DNA of 64,000 bases from Meghimatium bilineatum (GCA_034231615.1 CM067315.1:37757129-37821128); one strand, 5' to 3'; shown: positions 1-11,450, numbered from the stretch's first letter. Program-made: numbers and translations. The notes: generated by a model from the sequence alone, not told the origin.

Positions 1-173
1 TCTAAACAGTATGTTGTACAAATCAACAATACGTATTATAGGAATAAATATGGGGAAAGATAAGGTTCTTGTTTTACTCCTTCGATTTTACTATTTTACT
101 AGCATGGCTTATCAAAGAGACAGCTCTATGGCTGGTGCATATTTGTAGGTTGACATTTTCGTACAGTGGAATA

Positions 174-437
174 AGCCGCGTTAGCTCAGTGGTTAGCGCA
201 CTGGCTTCGCATATGAGTGGTCCTGGGTTCATTCCCCAGTTGAGGCGGAAGTGCTTTCAGATCGCAACGGCTCCCAGGTCGACCCAGCCTTAAATGGGTA
301 CCGGATTAATCCGGGAAGTAAAGACTGCGAGGGAGAGGAGATGGCTACCGCCCTCATTTGCAGAGCCTGTGAAATGTGAGATCGCTAACATCTCACACCC
401 CTACGGCATTAATAAATGCTATGGGTTACTTTACTTT
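174..437 (+). mobile_element. SINE-A copy 1, tRNA-derived SINE with 12-bp TSD
   Basis: The 5' part reads like a tRNA gene: an A-box-like TTAGCTCAGTGGTTAGCGC near 180 and a B-box-like GGGTTCATTCC near 225. A tRNA-unrelated body follows and ends in a TTACTTTAC-type tail. The element is flanked by a direct repeat TACAGTGGAATA at 162-173 and 438-449, which is a 12-bp target-site duplication and proves retroposition. Three other copies lie in the window. The short frames inside it, with a peptide starting MGTGLIREVKTARE that recurs in other copies, are SINE sequence and not a gene. Confidence 0.9.
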
Positions 438-644
438 TACAGTGGAATATATACTATTATTTTCCAGTCATTATGCAAAAAATGTTATATTTCTTTTTTT
501 TCAATTTTCTATAAAGATCTAATTTTTTTTTAGATCTTTCAACATAGACTATGTTATTTATTGACACCGACCTTTCATCGTGTCTATTATTTTTGGTATT
601 ATCGCAACCGGACCATTTACCTCATTTTCAATTTATCAGTGTGA

Positions 645-815
645 CACATGGCAAAGAAGTTGGCGCGTTGGTCTCATAGCCGTGAGATCTAAGGTTCGAC
701 TTCAAGGTGGTTATTTTTCTGTCGGAAGGTAAATTTAAAATAAAACCCACCTTGTAAATATCATGGCGACAGTAAGAACATGCAGCCTTTACCAAACAGT
801 ACACGTACCTTACTA
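645..815 (+). mobile_element. SINE-C copy, diverged, plus strand
   Basis: A tRNA-like head (GGTCTCATAGCCGTGAG, then a B-box-like AAGGTTCGACTTC near 691) is followed by a body with a GTAAATTTAAAAT stretch and GGCGACAGTAAGAACATGC. These match, in the other orientation, the copies at 43620-43835 and 51778-52380. I see no target-site duplication. It is an older copy. Confidence 0.6.
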
Positions 816-859
816 CGTTCCATGGCGCGGGAAAGCATGCAATAATGACACTTTTATAA

Positions 860-1405
860 ATATTCATCATCATCATACAAATATTCAAGTAGATAAATAG
901 AACGCAGATACAGTCTCGGGATGCACTAGGAAGATCATGCGACAAATTGTACTATTGGTAAACAGTTTCTGCGCATGCTCAACTACAGATGTTGATTCTA
1001 CTTGTCGCCCTTTGAAGAAGCGAAGTGTCAATATATCCTTGTTGGAATCTTGTTTGAAATTAATTGGCGGGAAATCCTGTTTAAAAGCTATTGCAGGAGA
1101 TAGCTGCTTGTCACGCGCGACTCACGTGACAATCGCGGGAGCGACTATAAATATCTCCACCATGAACGGATCTCCTTCCATCAAGGAAGGACTATGAGCT
1201 TTATAAGGATGTATATCGGTTAATTCATGTAGGTTGTACATTGGATTATCGTCTGGTGTAAATAAGTCTTTGAAATTGTGTTGAAAGTTTCTGGCCTCGA
1301 CAATAAGAGACTTAAAGAGAGGAAGAATAGTGGCAGACATTGTGCAAAATTAGACTTTGATCAGAAATATGGGTATTTGTGTGTTCAGCTATTTCTGTGG
1401 GTAAC
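860..1405. other. single-copy-looking stretch with a weak promoter-like patch
   Basis: No repeat family or protein is recognised. Around 1120-1160 there is an E-box CACGTG followed about 20 bp later by CTATAAATA, a plausible TATA box, in a locally GC-richer context. The open frames here (at most 105 codons) carry no recognisable domain. The promoter reading is inference only. Confidence 0.25.
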
Positions 1406-1406
1406 T

Positions 1407-1493
1407 TTTTGTTGTCACTCCACTCTGTTGTCACTCCACTTTTGTTGTCACTCCGCTCTGTTGTCACTCCACTTTTGTTGTCACTCCACTATG
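1407..1493. repeat. minisatellite, about 17-bp unit
   Basis: About five copies of a unit containing TGTTGTCACTCCACT, with alternating TCTG and TTTTG spacers. Confidence 0.85.
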
Positions 1494-1585
1494 TTTCCAA
1501 ATAACTATACACTTGTTGAATACTCTGTTTTGATGTTTCGGAAAAAGGAAAGCGGCTTAAGGAACTAGTTGCTAGTTGTGATGGC

Positions 1586-1685
<100 letters not shown>

Positions 1686-1750
1686 CACAACATTAGCGAT
1701 AATAATGTTTGATTTCTAAACTAGAATATCTTAAAAGTAGGTGCTTTGTT

Positions 1751-2266
1751 CAGAACCGACGATGGATGTGTCGGGAAATTGGTGCAAATGACACGGAGAC
1801 ACAACGGATTTCCTTCTCTGGACTGCATCTTGTTAGGATCGTTGTCCTGCTACAAGAGAGATCCAGCGGGAGTTTGAGAATGTGTTCTGCTACAAGAGAG
1901 ATCCAGCGGGAGTTTGAGAATGTGTCCTGCTACATGAGAGATCCAGCGGGAGTTTGAGAATGTGTCCTACTACAAGAGAGATCCAGCGGGAGTTTGAGAA
2001 TGTGTTCTGCTACAAGAGAGATCCAGCGGGAGTTTGAGAATGTGTCCTGCTACAAGAGAGATCCAGCGGGAGTTTGAGAATGTGTCCTGCTACAAGAGAG
2101 ATCCAGCGGGAGTTTGAGAATGTGTTCTGCTACATGAGAGATCCAGCGGGAGTTTGAGAATGTGTTCTGCTACATGAGAGAACCAGCGGGAGTTTGAGAA
2201 TGTGTTCTGCTAAAAGAGAGATCCAGCGGGAGTTTGAGAATGAACGCTGAAGAAGAGGAAGAACTG
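1751..2266 (+). mobile_element. SINE-B2 copy with internal 40-bp tandem expansion
   Basis: The 5' part (GATGGATGTGTCGG, GGTGCAAATGACACGG, TCTCTGGACTGCATC) and the end (GAGAATGAACGCTGAAGAAG) match the other SINE-B2 copies, for example 12194-12356. In those copies the segment starting GTCCTGCTACAAGAGAG and ending GTTTGAGAATG is present once. Here it is repeated ten times (1844-2242, 40-bp period). The extra length is therefore an internal tandem amplification of a SINE segment. Confidence 0.85.
1844..2242 (+). repeat. 40-bp minisatellite, 10 copies, born in SINE-B2
   Basis: The unit begins GTCCTGCTACAAGAGAGATC and ends GAGTTTGAGAATGT, with only scattered single-base differences between copies, so the expansion looks young. 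Confidence 0.95.
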
Positions 2267-2317
2267 TTTTGTTCAAAGTACTTCTAGTCACATTAGGTCA
2301 TCAGTTAAACAGATGTT

Positions 2318-2470
2318 AGACGCATGTGGTTGCGTCTGTGGGTCTCACCAATGGCCCACTAGACAAACTACACATGCAACAGAAAACCTTAGTAGATGAC
2401 ATGCCTTTATATTGAGGTTATCTTTTTATAGAAGCTTCATAGCATGTCATCTATACAATTATGCTTGTAT
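2318..2470 (+). repeat. repeat family G, copy 1
   Basis: The stretch with TGCGTCTGTGGGTCTCACC, AATGGCCCACTAGACAAAC and TAGTAGATGACATGCCTT recurs at 22028-22300 (same strand) and 9735-9905 (opposite strand). It is an interspersed repeat of unknown class. The last part (CTTTATATTGAGGTTATC) is shared too. Confidence 0.7.
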
Positions 2471-2489
2471 TTTGTAGTTGAAATGTGTT

Positions 2490-2942
2490 TCATGTTTGCT
2501 TGAATATATGTATGCACCCTCTGTGGTTAGGAGGGAGCCATAGATGTACTGTGCAGCACTGGGAAGGAGGAAACTGACAGCACTGTTTTTTCCTATGACT
2601 GAGACCCATCATAGAGGCACACTGACTCAGGACGTGACAATCCTTTTGACGTGAACATTTGGTTGCATGCTTGGAGCAATAGAGAAGTTCGGCATAACCA
2701 GTAGTCAATTGCGGGGAATGAGCACAGTGGACCCTATCTTGACTACAGTGGCTCAGAGTAGTGCATAGGTTGAAACCTACCTTCCTGGAGGTTTGATAGT
2801 TATTCTCTGACTCTGTCCTGGGGTGGGCCGAAAATCTACAGACTTCCCATCAATAAAATGCCATTTAATGACCTTGGGTCAAACGGCATGAGCCCATGGA
2901 CTGCTGGATCAGCAACCAAACAACCAACCAACCAAACATATG
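2490..2942 (+). mobile_element. candidate retroposon with (AACC)n tail
   Basis: A GC-richer block of about 430 bp ends in GGATCAGCAACCAAACAACC and further AACC units, followed by AT-rich DNA. A simple-repeat tail after a GC-rich body is typical of SINEs and LINE 3' ends. I found no second copy in the window and no clear TSD, so this is inference. Confidence 0.35.
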
Positions 2943-3525
2943 TTAGCAATGATTCCGATTCTTCGTCTACATTACTTACACTGTTTTCATGTGATATTTA
3001 TTCCTCGTCCGTACTATATCTTGAACAAGTGAGACATCTTATCTAAGGTAAGGGTCAAGTATGTGATGATCTCGTGTACAGAAGCCAGGATGCATTCACA
3101 TTGTTGACATGACAGTGATAGAAATGAGGCTTCGAGTTCAAGGGATGACACATGCGCAAGAACATCTCAAGCTAAATCTCACTAGTAACGCGGGCAGTAT
3201 CAAGGCGAGAAGGTAAACGCAGAAGAAAGTTGATGGCTTCACATGTTTAGATTTAATCATAAACATGGCAAGGGGCATATATGAGGATGTTAAAAGCTAG
3301 GGTACGAACATCAAGAAAAACATGGCATGTTGAAGAACACTCATCACAGTGAGCAGATTATACAAATGTAGATAGAAGCAAGTACCGATAGCACCGATGA
3401 GAAGTGAAGAATGTATACTTCCAATGATTAGTTACCTCAGATGGTGGTAAACATGAGCGCTCCTAACGTTCACATATAATTACATTCACTTTCAGTAGAA
3501 GGATAATGGAATGAATAGTAATAGT
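2943..3525. other. no recognisable feature
   Basis: AT-rich DNA with short stop-rich frames. I see no repeat family, RNA gene or protein similarity. Confidence 0.5.
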
Positions 3526-3740
3526 ACATGTACTCTTGGATAATGGTATGCTTAGTGGTAATACCTGTAATCTTGGATAAGTGTATGAATAGCGAAAGTG
3601 GACCTACCTGTAATCTTGGATAAGTGTATGAATAGCGAAAGTAGACCTACCTGTAATCTTGGATAAGGTTATGAATGGTAATATTACTCTTAATCTTGGA
3701 TAAGGTTATGCGGGTTGATAGTATCTGTAATCTGGGATAA
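3526..3740. repeat. degenerate minisatellite, about 37-44-bp unit
   Basis: Five spaced copies of TCTTGGATAAG with following TATGAATAGCGAAAGTGG and ACCTACCTGTAA segments. Confidence 0.75.
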
Positions 3741-4995
3741 TTTACATTATAATTGGAGACGAGAAACATTCACATTATAATTGGAGACGAGAAACATTGA
3801 CAATATAATTGGAGGGGAGAAACATCGACATTATAATTCAAGGGGGGAAACATCGACATTATAATTGGAGGAGAGAAACATCGACACTATAATTGGAGGG
3901 GAGAAACCTCAACAATATAATTGGAGGGGAGAAACATTGACATTATAATTGGAATAACAAAATGGTCGTAGGGTGTCCGACAAAGTGGAGGGTGCCGCAG
4001 TAACCGAACGAACAAATAGTAAAGCAAAATGAATTAAACAGGTTACTAAAACACTTACCTAGCCTATAAATAAAAATATATAAAAAAGTATATATAAAAA
4101 ACATACAATAAAACTACACAGGACAATTCTTCACGTATCGGTTCAAATGGAACCTTTTTCAAGAGACAAATAATAATAAACAACACAATAATAAACAAAC
4201 CTATGTTTTCTTACGTTGTCCCCATCTGTCTCTGTTCCCTTCAGTCTTGCCTGTTGTGGCTATGTTCATAAAACCTGCCTGTCTGATAAAGTGACACAAA
4301 AGGTTTTTTCTTATATTATTCTTGCATTCATTATAAACACCCCAACCACATCTATATTGCCTCTAATTTCCCACTTTCCAGTTTGTTTATAATGAATGCA
4401 CGATTTTCTCTTTTACTAGATGCGTTTCCATTCCTGCGTCATGGAGACATGGCTTGATGAAATCTAAAGTCATCTATTTTGATTTTTATTGTGTTGTTTA
4501 TTGTTATTTGTCTCTTGAAAAAAGGTTCAATTTGAGCCGATACGTGGAGAATTGTCCTGTTTAGTTTTATTGTATGTTTTTTATATATATACTTTTTTAT
4601 ATATTTTTATTCATAGGCAAGGTAAGTGTTTTTAGTAACCTGTTTAATTCATTTTGCTTTACATTATAATTCGAGGGGAGAAACCTCAACAATATAATTG
4701 GAGGGGAGAAACATTGACATTATAATTGGAGGAGAGAAACCTCAACAATATAATTGGAGGGGAGAAACATTGACATTATAATTGGAGGGGAGAAACATTG
4801 ACATTATAATTGGAGGGGAGAAACATTGACATTATAATTGGAGGGGAGAAACATTGACATTATAATTGGAGGGGAGAAACATCGACATTATAATTGGAGG
4901 GGAGAAACATCGACATTATAATTGGAGGGAGACACATCGACATTATAATCTGAGGGGAGAAACATCGACATGATAATTGGAGGGGACAAACATGA
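3740..4995. repeat. 28-bp minisatellite, split by an inverted-repeat element
   Basis: The unit is CATTATAATTGGAGGGGAGA plus AACATTGA, 28 bp. About seven copies lie before 3955 and about twelve after 4662. The two halves are clearly one array interrupted by the element between them. Confidence 0.95.
3955..4662. mobile_element. inverted-repeat element inside the 28-bp array
   Basis: Arms of about 172-176 bp (4019-4190 and 4487-4662) are reverse complements with few differences. The outer ends read GTAAAGCAAAATGAATTAA and its complement. Each arm carries GGTTCnATTTGAnCC next to CGATACGT, resembling the terminal-repeat motif of Penelope-like elements (see findings). A nested 16-bp inverted repeat, TGCATTCATTATAAAC, lies between the arms. 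No frame longer than about 60 codons is visible, so the element is non-autonomous or only its termini remain. A TSD cannot be told apart from the surrounding 28-bp repeat. Confidence 0.8.
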
Positions 4996-5600
4996 ATAAG
5001 TTACACATATTCTCACTTCAGAGAACAAATATTGACAAACATGGAGGTGCAGACGTAGACTACATTAATCTTCTCGTACAATCAAATACTTAACATCTGT
5101 TCTGATATTGTTCAACGAAGAGCAGGTTTTTTCCTAGGCCGAGAAAGTTTCCACAACTTAGTTCGCAGATTTGCTCCTGTGGACCGGATTGTCTTTCTGT
5201 TAGCGTATTTATTTGACCAAACTCTACAGTTTTGTTTTGATTTTGTGATAGCTTGATGTATTGATTTTGCTATCTTTCTTAGATAATGTGTTCTATTCCA
5301 TTCACGTACACCATGTTTTCTGGTTTCAGCAATAATTTAGGATCTCGTGGTATTTACATCAAACGTATTGATCAGGGGTCCTCCTCCTGTAGAATTGCAT
5401 TATATTGAAAAATAATTTAGTACAACATGCACATTTTAACAAATAAAATAGAGTACTTCTGTTGGTCGCCATCTTGTAGCGATCTAATTCTGTATACTGT
5501 GAACTCTAAGATTAGCAAGGCCACGTTTGCTTTCAACTCTGAAAGTGCAATATGAAACTTGATATTGTTCTTTCTGAGAAATTCATGTAGTTTTACACAA
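4996..5600. other. no recognisable feature
   Basis: AT-rich, stop-rich DNA. No repeat family or protein is recognised. Confidence 0.5.
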
Positions 5601-5602
5601 AT

Positions 5603-5695
5603 GTAGATTTTGTAGATTTTGTAGATTTTGTAGATTTTGTAGATTTTGTAGATTTTGTAGATTGTGTAGATTTTGTAGATTTTGTAGATTTTGTC
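5603..5695. repeat. 9-bp microsatellite/minisatellite
   Basis: Ten copies of TAGATTTTG with one TAGATTGTG variant. The antisense frame reading YKIYKIYK is a by-product of the 9-bp unit. Confidence 0.95.
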
Positions 5696-5919
5696 CTTCG
5701 CGATGAATCTAAGATACATCACGTGAACAGGAAATTCACACTACAGCTGCAGGTGTTCGTTCATCCACAGGTTAGGAAAGCTCACTCAAATCAAATGCAG
5801 GCTGATAACTGATGTTCTAGACCTATATGGCGCAACTTAAAATGTAGCGCAACGTATTTAGGGTTTCTTGCTCAAATCACAAAGGAAATCGCGCAGTTTA
5901 ACCGAGACATTAACCAAGT

Positions 5920-6295
5920 ACCAACAACTACAAACTAATTGTGCTCATGTACAGACAGAACAACTAAAAGCTAATTGTACTTATGTACAGAAAGAAGATC
6001 TCCAAACTAACTGTACTCATATAAGACAGAACAATTAAAACTAATTGTACTCAAGCACAGATAGAACAACTACAAACTAATTATACTTATGTACAGATAG
6101 AAGATCAGAACACTAAATGTACACATGTGGTGACAAAACACTACAAAATAATTGTAATTATGTACAGACAGAACAACTACAAACTAATTGTACTTATGCA
6201 CAGACAGAATAATTACAAATTAATAGTATTTATGTACAGACAGAACAACTACAAACTAATTGTACTCATGTACAGACAGAACAATTAATATCAGA
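5920..6295. repeat. degenerate minisatellite, about 36-43-bp unit
   Basis: Eight to nine copies of a unit containing ACTACAAACTAATTGTACT and ATGTACAGACAGAACA, with indels between copies. Confidence 0.85.
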
Positions 6296-6497
6296 TCGTG
6301 CTGCACACTGGTACATGAAATGTTTAATGTTTACTCAACTTTTGTTTTGAAAAGTCAACTTTTTTTCTGCTCCCTACATTTGTATCTGGGCATACTGACA
6401 TTTGTGGAAATGTAAGAGAAGTTGGTGGATGGAATAAGGAGAAAAAGTGGGAAGAAGGTAGTTTGATGGCACCTGCTGCATTTATGCACAGTTAGTT

Positions 6498-6959
6498 GTG
6501 ATGGAGGAATTTGCTATAGAGTGTGGCACGTGTCGGACTGGACATTTTATGAGCACAAGGATGGATGCATTTAATCAACGTGCTACAGGAAATTATAAAA
6601 GCATTTATGAGTGTTGCTGTGTGAAACTAAACATCTATGAGTGTTGTTGTGTGAAACTAAACATCTATGAGTGTTGTTGTGTGAAACTAAACATCTATGA
6701 GTGTTGCTGTGTGAAACTAAACATCTATGAGTGTTGCTGTGTGAAACTAAACATCTATGAGTGTTGTTGTGTGAAACTAAACATCTATGAGTGTTGCTGT
6801 GTGAAACTAAACATATATGAGTGTTGCTGCGTGAAACTAAACATATATGAGTGTTGCTGCGTGCAGCGACATCGGTTCACAACCAATAACAATAATTATT
6901 TGTGTGATACAGGAAATTTATACGAATTTTTGCTAGAGGCTTATTTATCTAATTATTAA
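6498..6959 (+). CDS. ORF with nine 10-residue cysteine-triplet repeats; probably an array by-product
   Basis: A 153-codon frame whose middle (6600-6865) is nine copies of a 30-bp repeat, so each copy encodes the same decapeptide NIYECCCVKL. The flanking 33 N-terminal and about 30 C-terminal residues show no recognisable domain, no signal peptide and no splice context that I can defend. Because 30 is a multiple of three, one open unit guarantees an open array. I therefore think translation is unlikely, but the third-position T/C variation (TGT/TGC) leaves the peptide unchanged in every copy except for two silent ATC/ATA changes. It could be real only if expression is shown. Confidence 0.15.
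   Translation: MMEEFAIECGTCRTGHFMSTRMDAFNQRATGNYKSIYECCCVKLNIYECCCVKLNIYECCCVKLNIYECCCVKLNIYECCCVKLNIYECCCVKLNIYECCCVKLNIYECCCVKLNIYECCCVQRHRFTTNNNNYLCDTGNLYEFLLEAYLSNY
6600..6865 (+). repeat. 30-bp minisatellite, 9 copies
   Basis: The unit is TATGAGTGTTGCTGTGTGAA plus ACTAAACATC, with GCTGT, GTTGT and GCTGC variants. Confidence 0.97.
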
Positions 6960-7011
6960 CTCTGATCACAATATTTAGTATTCACACTGCAGAATTCTTC
7001 TAATTCTCATC

Positions 7012-7272
7012 TCGCATGAGCAAATCTGATGATGTCTGAGCGGTGAATATTTTCTCTCACGAGCAAATCTGATGATGTTTGAGCGATGAATATTTATTCT
7101 TACATGAGCAAATCTGATGATGTCTGAGCGGTGAACATTTCCTCTCAAATGAGCAAATCTGATGATGTCTGAGCGGTGAATATTTTCTCTCACGAGCAAA
7201 TCTGATGATGTTTGAGCGATGAATATTTATTCTTACATGAGTAAATCTGATGATGTCTGGGAGGTGAATATT
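7012..7272. repeat. 43/44-bp minisatellite with trimeric higher-order pattern
   Basis: Six copies of GAGCAAATCTGATGATGT plus a variable half. The variants run in the order A-B-C-A-B-C', with A ending TTTTCTCTCAC, B ending TTTATTCTTAC and C ending TTTCCTCTCAA or similar. This gives a repeat of about 132 bp above the basic unit. Confidence 0.9.
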
Positions 7273-7654
7273 TCCGTGTGAAAGTTTCTGCTACCAAAAA
7301 TTAAAAGAACAAAAGGTTTTTCGCTCATTCTTTATGTGCGCGAGTGGTACATTTTTATTCGCGGACCCTTCTAATTATGTGCACAGATGCTTACCCGCGT
7401 ACGTCAGAGAAAATACAGTTTTCTGGGTGTATGATAGAGGAATGAAGGTTATACTTCCCCCTTCCTAAAAAAAATAAATAATTTGCGCAAAAACACAAGA
7501 GCTCTAGCGTTCGCAAATCCTGGAGATTGAACAAAATTTGTTATTGAATTATTTTAAAATTATAATTTGTAAGGAATAAGAGAAGCACACGTTATTTCAT
7601 TAACGAATCTCCAATTGTATATTCCCTTCATAACACTAGTACATTTGATTTGCA
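7273..7654. other. no recognisable feature
   Basis: Mixed-composition DNA without recognised repeat or coding signal. Confidence 0.5.
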
Positions 7655-7730
7655 CATTTATGGTGTGCCCTGAGTCTGATAAAGGAAATGTAGTCGAAAC
7701 ATCACATTTGTATATATCTGTAATTTGTTA
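7655..7730 (+). mobile_element. Penelope-like terminal motif (candidate)
   Basis: CTGATAAAGGAAATGTAGTC is followed by GAAACATCACATTTG. The spacing CTGATnA...GTCGAAAC resembles the degenerate hammerhead-type motif of Penelope-like element terminal repeats. Related motifs occur at 11857, 18620 and 62510. Only the motif is recognised, not an open reading frame. Confidence 0.4.
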
Positions 7731-8268
7731 AAACAATATTGCGCTGTTTCCTGTTTACCCGTCACTTTATTAACAAAAATAAGCATCAGATTGCTAACAA
7801 TATATAAACAGGTGGCAGATTTCTGACAAATGAGTGCATGTGTGTTTATTTATCTATCGTATTAACATAAACCTACAGTGTAACATTACAGATTGTCTAA
7901 CATGTTTCCTGCTAATGTTTTGTGGCTTAGAGCGTCGCACGCGTAGATCAATAAACACCATCATAAAAGTTACAGCCATGGATGTAATAATCCAGCGAAG
8001 CGACGTGCAAGATTTATAGGTCTGCTTAGTTCTAGTGAACTTTGACTATACAAGGACGATGCCATCAGTTTTGGCCAAACCTGTCATCAGGAAATCAGTG
8101 CTAATGGCAATCTGGCATATCTCTAACGGAGTCGTTGTAATGTACACCGGATGTGACAGGTGCAACACTGGTGTTCAATATTAGGACATTATGTTTCTTA
8201 CAAACTGTTTAAGCTACCAACGTCAATAGCAATCACAAAGTTAATTTCTTAACAAAGTACAACAAAAA
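7731..8268. other. no recognisable feature
   Basis: AT-rich DNA between the candidate terminal motif and the TCTA array. The 61-codon frame at 7834-8019 shows no known domain. Confidence 0.5.
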
Positions 8269-9352
<1,084 letters not shown>

Positions 9353-9430
9353 GCAAGCTTGAGCTCCAATCACCCCTACACTTAACGGCAAGAGTGGATC
9401 ACAAACCACCTGGGTAAAGATAATTATAAG
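9353..9430 (+). mobile_element. LINE 3' end, truncated (same family as 40105-40415)
   Basis: CGCAAGCTTGAGCTCCAATC, CCCTACACTTAACGGCAAG and ACAAACCACCTGGGTAAAG match the 3' end of the LINE relic at 40335-40410 almost base for base. Everything upstream of the last 80 bp is missing and the TCTA array takes its place. Confidence 0.8.
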
Positions 9431-9514
9431 AACATAGAAATTCTGAAATTATTAAAACTAAATGGCGTGGCTTCTAAATACCATGATAATAAGAAGGTAC
9501 AGTATTTTTGATAC

Positions 9515-9576
9515 TTAAAGTGATAACCTTCTGGAAAGAATATGGCACCTGATATATATATATATATATATTAAGG

Positions 9577-9607
<31 letters not shown>

Positions 9608-9608
9608 T
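9515..9608 (+). mobile_element. second LINE 3' end plus AT and AG microsatellites
   Basis: ACCTTCTGGAAAGAATATGG followed by CACCTGAT matches the terminal codons (TFWKEYG...) and 3' end of the LINE relics at 21110-21145 and 39245-39275. It is followed by (TA)n at 9555-9572 and (AG)n at 9578-9608, which may be its simple-repeat tail. Confidence 0.6.
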
Positions 9609-9734
9609 CGTCTAAGTATGAAATGTTTGTTTGAGAACTCCAGGAATTATGAGCGATTAGTTCTTACTTCCTATGTGGAGTGGGGTGTTTTTTCCTGAGC
9701 TTTCATTATACATAGGAGACTTAGTGCAATGCCT

Positions 9735-9905
9735 ATTGAAGGAACTTTCTTCTTAGAGAGGGTCTATAATTATATCGATGACATGTTACAAGGCTTCCTC
9801 AATATAACGACATGTCATCTACTAAGGTTTTGTGTTGCAAGGGTGGTTTCTCTAGTGCGCCATTGGTGGGACTATTTCACATAGGAAATAAGGGATCTTT
9901 CGTTA
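9735..9905 (-). repeat. repeat family G, antisense copy
   Basis: ACATGTCATCTACTAAGG, TTGCAAGGGTGGTTTCTC and TAGTGCGCCATTGGTGGG are the reverse complement of the repeat G sequence at 2318-2470 and 22028-22300, with substitutions. Confidence 0.7.
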
Positions 9906-10043
9906 GTGAGTTACGGAGATCGACACAAACACAAACATGTCTGTGTTATCCATCAGTTATTTTCTTTTTCAATTATCTACCTCTTTCACCTATCTTTTAT
10001 CTGTCTTTTATTACCACATATTTATCTGTCTTTATTTGTTCTT

Positions 10044-10366
10044 GACCATCATTCACTTGACCATAATTCACTTGACCATAATTCACTTGACCATAATTCA
10101 CTTGACAATCATTCACTTGACCATCATTAATTCGACTATCATTAACTTGATCGTCATTCACTTGACCATTTACTTTATCATCATTCACCTTTTCCCATTT
10201 ATTCTTGATAATCGTTAACTTGACCATCATTCACTTGACCATCATTCACTTGACCATCATTCACTTGACCGTCATTCACTTGACCATCATTCACTTGACC
10301 ATCATTCACTTGACCGTCATTCACTTGACCATCATTCACTTGACCATCATTCACTTGACCATTATT
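10044..10366. repeat. 15-bp minisatellite in two blocks
   Basis: The unit CACTTGACCATCATT is repeated about eight times to 10165 and about eleven times from 10215, with a degenerate bridge between. The 15-bp unit is open in several frames, which creates the repetitive frames here. They are not genes. Confidence 0.95.
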
Positions 10367-11130
10367 TTTTTTTTCAGCATTCATTTTCCCTTCAATTTAT
10401 CTGTCTTTATTTGTTCTCTGCCGTTGTACACTTTCCCTTCCATTTTCTCGTCTGTACCTTCTGACAACATCTTAACAAACCTTCCCGTTGATATTAAATA
10501 GAAATCTGCAACCAGAAAGCTACTTGTTTGAAAGTCTGCGCACATTTCAAGTCTGGCTTGCTGCAGTTGACACCAACTACTTGGACCTGGAGCTACCGAC
10601 AACCGCAGCTGGCATCCATCTAGCATTTTCATGAAACTCTGGTCAGTTAAATAATGACAGAAGAGGTACGGTGAAAAACTAGCGAATCAACAGGAAACAG
10701 GTAGATTATGTAATCTAAGTGATATGTGGAGACTAGTCTGGGCCGTGCATACAGTTTATGTTAAGTCGTGCCATTGACAAATAGTATACACCTTTCGCTG
10801 TTTTTAAAATCAGAAATAACATGTAAGAGAAAAGTTCAGAAATTGTGCCTTTACATATAACTGGTTATTTCTCATGTATAGATGTTGCGGTTTATTTCTC
10901 ATGTTGCGGACCTCAACACACGGAGAATCAAAACATCTGCCCTATGTGCAGCCTGCAACACGAAAGGTACAAACTAACTAACTATAGGTATTCACAAATG
11001 TCAAGGTACTTGGGTTCAATATATCTATTTTTAGAATTCGTGGAATTTCCGTGGGTAGTGTTAGATTGCGACTGTTAGAAGTATAGAAGACATAACTGCA
11101 AAAAGTAAACACGGCTTCACTCGTTACGTT
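10367..11130. other. no recognisable feature
   Basis: No recognised repeat. The antisense 83-codon frame at 10381-10632 has no recognised domain, and a repeat of TTATCTGTCTTTATTTGTTC occurs here and at 10022, suggesting a small duplication at the edge of the 15-bp array. Confidence 0.4.
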
Positions 11131-11450
11131 ATTGATTATTGTCGTGATATTCATTGGTCGTTATTTATATATTTGGAATCGCTCGCCAAATAGGTCTATA
11201 GCCAAGGCCGACCAATGAAACGCACGGTCATGAATATCAGTCCACAGGTCTGTGCTGAAACCCGGTAATGGCTCGATCGAGACAGTCGTCAGTAGAAGCG
11301 AGATCATCGGCAGTAAAGACCTCCGTACATGAAGAAGACACGACATCATTCCTGACAGTTTTTATTATTGTCGTGATTTTGTTTGTCATTATTTACAAAC
11401 TTGGAGTCACATGCCAAAAATAGCCAAAGTCTATCAACGAGATGCATGGA
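11130..11450. mobile_element. foldback family F, two partial copies
   Basis: TTATTGTCGTGATATTCATT followed by GGTCGTTATTTATATATTTG recurs at 11363 as TTATTGTCGTGATTTTG plus TCATTATTTACAAACTTGG. Both are followed by GCCAAAnATAGCC-like text and CCAATGAAACGC or an equivalent. The same core is seen at 14755, 30010, 46565 and 62935, where two copies form perfect foldbacks. Confidence 0.65.

Noticed and set aside
174-250. Functional tRNA gene
   Set aside because: A- and B-box-like sequences are present but the acceptor and anticodon stems do not pair properly, and the element has a SINE body and TSDs. The same holds for 17343, 21845, 43755-43830 and 56885.
294-533. Conserved peptide MGTGLIREVKTARE... 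found at three places
   Set aside because: The shared text is the body of SINE-A in its copies, not a conserved protein.
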